The position numbers and the translations under genes are program-made. The notes beneath the pieces were generated by a model that was not told the origin of the DNA, did no database searches, and worked only from the letters and a program-made list of their open reading frames with translations. Positions 57,929 to 64,000 of a DNA stretch of 64,000 nt are shown here, piece by piece. Origin of the DNA: Xestospongia muta (Eukaryota; Porifera; Demospongiae; Haplosclerida; Petrosiidae); the NCBI GenBank assembly GCA_963693285.1, contig OY848930.1:682001-746000 (forward strand). The letters run 5' to 3'. Each line of letters opens with the position of its first letter. The first letter of the stretch is position 1.

Positions 57929-60158
57929 ATTGATCTACAAACAATCCTTATATCAAAAGACAACTTGTTCTACATATTTAGTTACCTTCTGTTACTGTAT
58001 GTTCACCACAGTTTAAGATCAACACTTTACTATATACTCAACAGAAAGACTACAGACTAGTAGACAACTGAATAGCTCAATAACACAATTAAAACGGCAG
58101 TCAAGATAGAAAGCTAAGAAACAGGAAGTTTTTATTTCTCTTACATACGTTAGGAATTCAAGCTAGCTCCACCTTTTGAGGGAGGGGCTCATTTAACAGC
58201 AAAGTTGCAACCTATCCTGTATCCATGTATTTTTTAAAGGACCATTCCATAAATTATATATTAGAACATTTAATATATAGACTGAAGTAATATTACTAGT
58301 TAGTTATCAATTTAATTACAAGTCAACAAAGTCTGACAAGCTTTAAGAGAAACTGAAGAAGCTCGTGATATCAAGCTCCTACGTCGTTCATTAGTCCACA
58401 AAGCTCAGCCCATTCATCAGAACAGTTCTATTCAAATACAACCTAGTAATAAACAGATTACTTGTCCTAAATCTCCAGTTCTAATGTCTTTAACACATAC
58501 AGTGTAACACTCTACTCCACAGGATACCAGTGGTCAATAAGTAGCTCAATAACACAATTAAAATTGCTATCAAGATATAAAGTTAGGAAACAGGTAGTTT
58601 TTATTACTACCTAAATATTTATTACTAAATACCTTTTTATTACTTATGTTCTTGGACTTTAATTTGGTGTGACAAACAAAGCAGGATCTGAAGTTATTAA
58701 TGAGTTATTTATAGTAGAATTGACAACTACTGCCACACACAAACCTGGCCCTGTTCTATTTTTCCTGGTCACTAAGGGAACATAGAGCTATGTATCCTTT
58801 TATCCTTTTATAGTTTTTTGGTTGCCATGGGAATCCATTGGTTGTCAATGAAAACTGATGTATTAATAATCTTAGATTCTTTATAAGGTAATAATTATTA
58901 TGAATATATTTTTAAACTGACACTCGTATGGTGTGTTTGGCTAATAACTGTGGGAACATTGAATATCTTTAATATCTTTAATATATCATGTGAGGTGTGG
59001 TCAATATTATTCATATATACTATCACTCAGTTAGTGGATGGAGAAAGGTTATAATTTTGAACAAATATATACAATAGTGTCTCTTATCATGAATTTAGTT
59101 ATTATATGTAATAATAATATGACAATATGTATAGTCACTATTTGTCGTATATAGGTGATCTCTTTCATAGTGTCCTTGCTGTTTCCATGGATACTATAGA
59201 CTATAGTTATAATTTTACCATAAAAATACTGTTCTATTTTTAGAGTGATGATACTTTGGTAATAACAGTGGGAACATGAATGTTATTATAATCTCATGTG
59301 AGGAGTGGTTTAATATCATTCATACTCTTTTCAGTTAAACAGTTGTAATTTTGACTAAATATGATCAAATAATGAATTTGGTTACACATGTTCAAATTTC
59401 AATTAATTTTTTTTGATCACATGACTATGAATAGCTGTAGTGTCCATGTTTAGTTAGTAGTATTATATGAACAAAATTCACAATAGAAATAAACAATGAA
59501 ATTTTGAGTGTGTATCCACTATCCACTTTTTGTACTTGATCTATGAAATCTAATCAGTACATTGTATTATGTCATTAAATATAATGTGCAGTGGAATAGG
59601 AACAAAATTAAAATTAGGTGGGCCAACAACCAAAATCATAATGTTATTGCCTAGTATATACAAAAACAATAATTATTACAGCAATAAAAAAACTTTTTGA
59701 AGCCATGTACCATGTGCCTTAAGTTGACCAGGTGGATTCAAATGTGTCATGTGCTTTCAAGCATAAAATCAATAGCTAAGTGTTAATTGTACTACACTGA
59801 AATTATACATTAGCTAATAGTGAATGTAAAAGTGATTCTGAACTTAATTTGGGGACAAATTCCCTGCAGCAAAGTTGGAGAGGGGGGGGGCTGGCCCCTC
59901 TTGCAGTAAAGTTGGGGGGGCTTTGGCCCTCCTGGCCCCCCTATTCCTACTCCACTGATGTGTTCTTATTAATAACAACCGTAAATGATAACAAGATTAC
60001 ATTTATATCAAAAATATATGACCTTCTGGTTTTATTATGATAACTACTTGTTATATTGTGTCCAAAAGTATCAATATAAGTCATAGTGCTAATCACAGTA
60101 AGCATAATTAACTACTTAAGTTAAAAAATATATCACAATTTTTATTGACTTCCTCATT
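57929..60158. other. 5' flank of gene C and spacer to gene E
   Basis: 57945-58130 and 58500-59110 are two copies of the flank shared with genes Z and AB, separated by an insert that carries a TPX2 exon fragment (58343-58507). 59300-60130 resembles the 3' flank of gene D. 59855-59945 holds a GC-rich patch of two GCAGYAAAGTTGG-like units with G and C runs. A short plus-strand frame there has no support. Confidence 0.6.
58343..58507 (+). pseudogene. TPX2 exon fragment
   Basis: Plus strand open for 54 codons after an AG (58339-58340). It reads ETEEARDIKLLRRSLVHKAQ then P-I, followed by a SNKQITCPKSP segment and a stop. From memory, the C-terminal region of TPX2 (spindle assembly and microtubule nucleation factor) has EEx...LRRSLVHKAxPI followed by LTVPxSP. 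No other TPX2 exon is nearby, so this is a captured or duplicated single exon. It lies between two copies of the gene C upstream flank. Not expected to be functional. Confidence 0.72.
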
Positions 60159-60828
60159 TCAGTCATCTGCTAAAGTTTTAGCTGCAATTTCCACTGGACC
60201 ACCTTGAATGGACAGACATTTCAGAAATAATTGACAATGGTTCTCTAATTCAGGGACACTTTGAAGAAACTGTAATCCTGCTTCAAATTCACGTATCATA
60301 CTGTCATAAGTTGGATTGTCTTTAACAGCCTCTGAGATCAATCCCTTGGAATACATTTCTGTTGCAACATATGACAATGTATCTTTTAAAGAACGACTCA
60401 AACTTGCATATTTTGTCTTAAGTACTTCCTTTAATGTCCTACAAATCTTATCTGTGTCAACAGTAGTGGCTCCTTGGTACAATTGATGAAAGAATGTAAC
60501 ATATTGTTGTTTACTTACCTTGAGAAGACATAAGTGTTGTTTGTGTTCCTGTGCCAACAAGGTTTTTCTTTACTTTCTCTGCTAAAGCATTTTCTCGTGC
60601 TGTTGTCAATGCATTAATCACATCTTGCCATGAGGCATTAGGATAAACTCTGAGCCATTCACCATAGAGTTCTGATTTCTGATGATATATACCTTTCTTA
60701 TCAACCTCTATAGTTCGAATATGTTCATGTTTTATTCCTGGTAAAAAGGTGCCAAACCTTTGCCAGTTAATCAGAGGACCAAGCCATAAAGTCAGCTTGT
60801 CAAACTCAGGTTTAGATGATAGAGACAT
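60159..60828 (-). CDS. Gene E: Death-fold plus helical-module protein, C-terminally truncated
   Basis: Exons 60519-60828 (ATG at 60828, MSLSSKPEFDKL) and 60159-60472, joined in phase 1 by a 46-bp intron; 207 aa. The Death fold is LINWQRFGTFLPGIKHEHIR, YGEWLRVYPNASWQDVINAL. The helical module is VATEMYSKGLISEAVKDNPT, FEAGLQFLQSVPELENHCQL, IQGGPVEIAAKTLADD. It stops at TGA (60159-60161) exactly where paralogues D and F have the conserved Trp (DW/EW), so about 16 residues are lost compared with F. The sequence after the TGA still matches the paralogue tail. This is either a new nonsense mutation or a slightly shortened working protein. Possible adaptor by its size and composition (inference). 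Confidence 0.78.
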
Positions 60829-60852
60829 TGTTGCTGTCACACCATTTAGCAC

Positions 60853-61891
60853 TGTCAGCAGTCACATGACAGTCAGCAACCTCAGCACTGATCACATGAG
60901 ACACACACACAGATAACCCAAACAAGAACCTCTACATCATCTGTTTGAATATCCTCCTTTTATTTTGGTAAAAGGGCAACACATTATAACAGTTTTGCCA
61001 GCAACCAATCAACTCTTTATCTTAGATCACATGACATAGTAATTGATGCAAAAATGCTTGTGGAATGTCAACAATAAATCTTATTAAATATTAATGTATC
61101 ATGCATATGATTAAAGATGAGGAAGAATCAGAGATAAACAAACAGACCTCACACATACACACACTCATACAAACATTGACATACAACAAGACCAATATAA
61201 AAATTAACATAGTAACACTTAACATACATTACTGGACATAATGTTGACATACTTACCTTGTGGTGTGGCATTGATATCACCATGTAACTTAATCCTGTAC
61301 CCAAATGGCGAACTGATTGCTTAATTTAACCAATATATGGCTGTACAGGTTATATGTAGCAAGATTATTTGATACAAACTGAAATAAATAAAACACGGTT
61401 TTAATTGCTAATGTACTATGTTAGAACAAACAAATCATTATTATTTAACACCTGTCAATTCCATAATACATTAGTAATGAAAACATTAGTATGTTTACTT
61501 TCAGTTTGCGTCAAATAGTTTTGCTACATACAAGTACATTACTGGTACACTGAATATGTGAAGTATGTATGTGTATGTGACATGGAACTCCAAACTGTAG
61601 TGGACAGTCTGAACCCAAAAATACTAGCTCAAAACATGCTAATTTTGATATTACCCTAGGTCAATATAAAAACTGAATGGTTGATTTGACCAATACACAG
61701 TTATATACAGGTCATTGTTGTAAATAGTTTATTACATAACAGGAATAACAACTATGCAGCAAAAAATAACACTTGCAGCAACAAGCTAGAGCAGATACAA
61801 ATTCTCCTCATTCTAGTGACTACTGCTAACTAGCTACTTATTACAAAACTATCATTAGACAAAACTTTATAAGTATGTCACAGTACTATTA
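60853..61891. other. Spacer between genes E and F
   Basis: The flank after gene E (to about 61200) resembles 47085-47330 and 63110-63650. Around 61255-61310 lies a stretch ending in CTTACCTTGTGGTG, possibly a lost exon edge. No gene called. Confidence 0.5.
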
Positions 61892-63060
61892 CTAAACAAT
61901 TAAGTTCAAAGATATGCCAAATTCTTCGTTAACATTCTTTTTCCATTCTTCTGCTAAATGTCTAGCTGCTCTTTCCACTGGACCACCTTGACTGGACAGG
62001 CTGTCCAGAAATAATTGGCAATGCTTCTCTAATTCAGCAGCACTTCCCTGGAACAACATTCCATTTTGAAATTCACCAATCATGCTTCCATATGTTGGCG
62101 CATCGTTAACAGCATCTGCAATCAAATTTCTGGCAAACATTTCTGTAGCAACATTTCGTAAATTAGCTCTCAATGTACGGTCTAAAACAGCATACTGATT
62201 CTGGAGTACTCTCTGCAATGTCTTACGAAGCCTGTCTATGTTAACATCACTGGCTCCTATGTTAAGTGTTATAAAAATGGTTTGGTTAATTTAGCCTATA
62301 CATGCAAATATATATAGTAGGTACATATAATATACACATAATGAGGTACTAGTAAATACCACACAATGTTTATTACTAATATACTAATTGACAAGCCATG
62401 TAGTAAATTATTGTCTGAACTATGAGATTATGTCATTAGTTAGACAAAAGAATTAACATGGATGCCAGAAATGTTTGCGTGGGCTGTCACTATGGAGTTG
62501 ATGTTAGGGCAGCCCCCTATCACATGTATGCCCTTTCTGAGAAGTCTTACTATTGAACAATATGAACTGAAAATTCCATAGTAATTAGTAATCCAAACAG
62601 GATATATCGTTGATGCTATCCAATGATAGATATGCTTTGTCAGCATGTATGAAAACAAGGTGACCATCATTAGTTAAAACAGCCAATTTATTCAATAGTG
62701 TTGATATAGCTGAATACAGTATTACTGTTTTACTAATAGTTTCTTATTACCTTGAGGTGAAATAGGTGTTGGCTGTGTTGGTGTGGCACCAAGTTTTTTC
62801 CTTATGTCTTCTGCTAAAGCATTATTGTCTGCCTCTTTCAATGCAGTAATTACATCTTGCCAAGTGGCTCCAGGATATATGTCAATCCATTCATCATAAA
62901 GTGCTGATTTCTGCTTATCAGTACCATTATTATCATTCTCTATTTTTCGGATATGTTCTCGTTTTATTTCTGGTAAGAATGTGGCAAATTTTTGCCAGTT
63001 AATCATAGGTTTGAGCCAGCTTGTCCATTTATCAAACTCAGGTTTAGATGAATGAGACAT
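61892..63060 (-). CDS. Gene F: Death-fold plus helical-module protein
   Basis: Exons 62751-63060 (ATG at 63060, MSHSSKPEFDKWTSWLKPM; an alternative ATG lies two codons upstream at 63066) and 61892-62256, phase 1; 224 aa. The Death fold has MINWQKFATFLPEIKREHI and YDEWIDIYPGATWQDVITAL. The module has LRNVATEMFARNLIADAVND, FQNGMLFQGSAAELEKHC and LSSQGGPVERAARHLAEEW, and the tail is ISLNLIV. It is the only undamaged member of the D/E/F trio here. A Death fold without an enzyme domain suggests an adaptor (inference). The 494-bp intron is larger than the 46-bp introns of D and E. Confidence 0.82.
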
Positions 63061-63066
63061 ATTCAT

Positions 63067-64000
63067 ATAACAGACACAAGTATCTTCTTGTATAGCCAAA
63101 TGCCAAATCAGCAATCACATGACAATTTATGCAAATCAGCAATTTGACCTTATTGGGCCTTTCATAAATATTATAGCCTTAACTTTTATAAAATGAGACA
63201 GAGGGAAGAAGAGAGATTTGAGCCAAACATGAATGGCTCTATCATCTGTTATTGTATAGAATGTCAATTTAAATCATATATTCTCAAATGGTTCAGTAAA
63301 AAATGATGGCGTTACACTTTACATCCATTCAGGAAGAGAATTTTATCATCTCATCCCTCTGGTTTTATCTCTCATTAACTTTGGCATAGATATTAAAGCA
63401 ACATTTGTGAGCAGTCAGTCAAAATATTAAGCACAGATCATATAGGCACACAGAGAGAGATGTGACCCAAACAAGAATGCCTACATTGTCTGTAGTTATT
63501 TGAAATGTCAGTAGTAAATCTTATTAAGGTATTCATATATCATGTATATGTTTAAAGAGCTCATTGAATAATGACTACCAAGAAATGGGAGATAAACAAA
63601 ACAGACCTCACACACACATATGACATGCAACAAGATCAGTATTAAAAACTATTACAATCTTTTCTTAATGTCAATTATGTACTTTATTGCATATAGAATT
63701 GACATTTATGTATTTGAAAAAAATACCTGTGAGTTACATACAATGAAGAGAGAAAGAACAATATGAACAGATAGTCAATACATATATGTAGCTGGTAGAT
63801 AAGTTGGTGACATGGTATATGAAATGGATGGTCCAGACAAGCTGACAGTACTCATTCAGATAGTACACATTAGTAATAGACTATACTGTGACACTGGAGA
63901 CTCTTAGATAGCATTACTAGAGAGCCTATAAAGTAATCCATTACTATCATTATCACTAAACCATGTTAGACCATTGCACTATAGTTATAATCAAATGTAA
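63067..64000. other. 5' flank of gene F
   Basis: No gene. The sequence is duplicated upstream of gene D (47085-47720) and partly upstream of gene E. Short tracts of AC and AG repeats. Confidence 0.6.

Noticed and set aside
59855..59945. GC-rich, G-run patch as a possible gene or CpG promoter
   Set aside because: Two short imperfect repeats with homopolymers; no coding or promoter context.
60473..60560. Reading gene E second exon from an upstream ATG (MLAQEHKQHL...)
   Set aside because: That stretch crosses the end of exon 1 in another frame and a 46-bp intron with good GTAAGT and CCAAG borders; paralogues D and F support splicing.
1..64000. tRNA, rRNA or reverse-transcriptase genes
   Set aside because: Looked for cloverleaf-like arms, rRNA-like blocks and YxDD-type ORFs; nothing convincing was seen by eye.

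Overview
The window is animal nuclear DNA, not bacterial. Genes are split by GT-AG introns, many only 43-100 bp long, on an AT-rich background. Clear orthologues of conserved animal genes are present: PSMB5, CFDP1, NUDCD1, an Rb-family pocket protein, NUTF2, LSM14, SS18 and SMIM13. The compact genes, the expansion of Death-fold plus ankyrin genes and the jacalin-aerolysin genes suggest a demosponge. Amphimedon queenslandica is my best guess from memory, not proven here.

Layout. 1-14675 (minus): the 5' end of one '2A' gene (gene Z), then a large 2A-Death-ankyrin gene (AB, 14675 to 4495) that contains an internal 4.2-kb tandem duplication. 15692-16554 (minus): SMIM13. 16637-23591: a compact housekeeping block, CFDP1 (+), PSMB5 (-) and NUDCD1 (+); the last two are head to head, 64 bp apart. 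24789-31800 (minus): a tandem array of secreted jacalin-aerolysin-like proteins, two intact, one truncated and one relic. 32231-45563: pocket protein (-, with a 200-N gap), two NTF2-like genes (-), LSM14 (+), SS18 (-). 46357-64000 (minus): a second immune-type region with two-domain Death genes (D broken, E with a nonsense codon, F intact) and the giant 2A-Death-ankyrin gene C (57928 to 49363), which carries about 20 nearly identical 99-bp ankyrin repeats.

Most unusual content. Three genes begin with an almost identical 75-76-residue exon. It carries a hydrophobic segment that runs directly into a 2A translational-recoding motif (GDIELNPGP), followed in frame by Death-fold and ankyrin modules. 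Essentially every intron joining these modules is phase 1, so modules can be lost, duplicated or skipped without breaking the frame, and the window shows examples: gene Z lacks the first Death exon, gene AB has doubled seven exons, and genes D/E/F are minimal Death plus helical-module versions. The 2A site would let one mRNA give a membrane-directed long form and a cytosolic form that starts at proline. The helical module and the pre-ankyrin module are families I cannot name.

All exon models come from reading splice signals and frame continuity by eye. No alignment, RNA data or database search was available.
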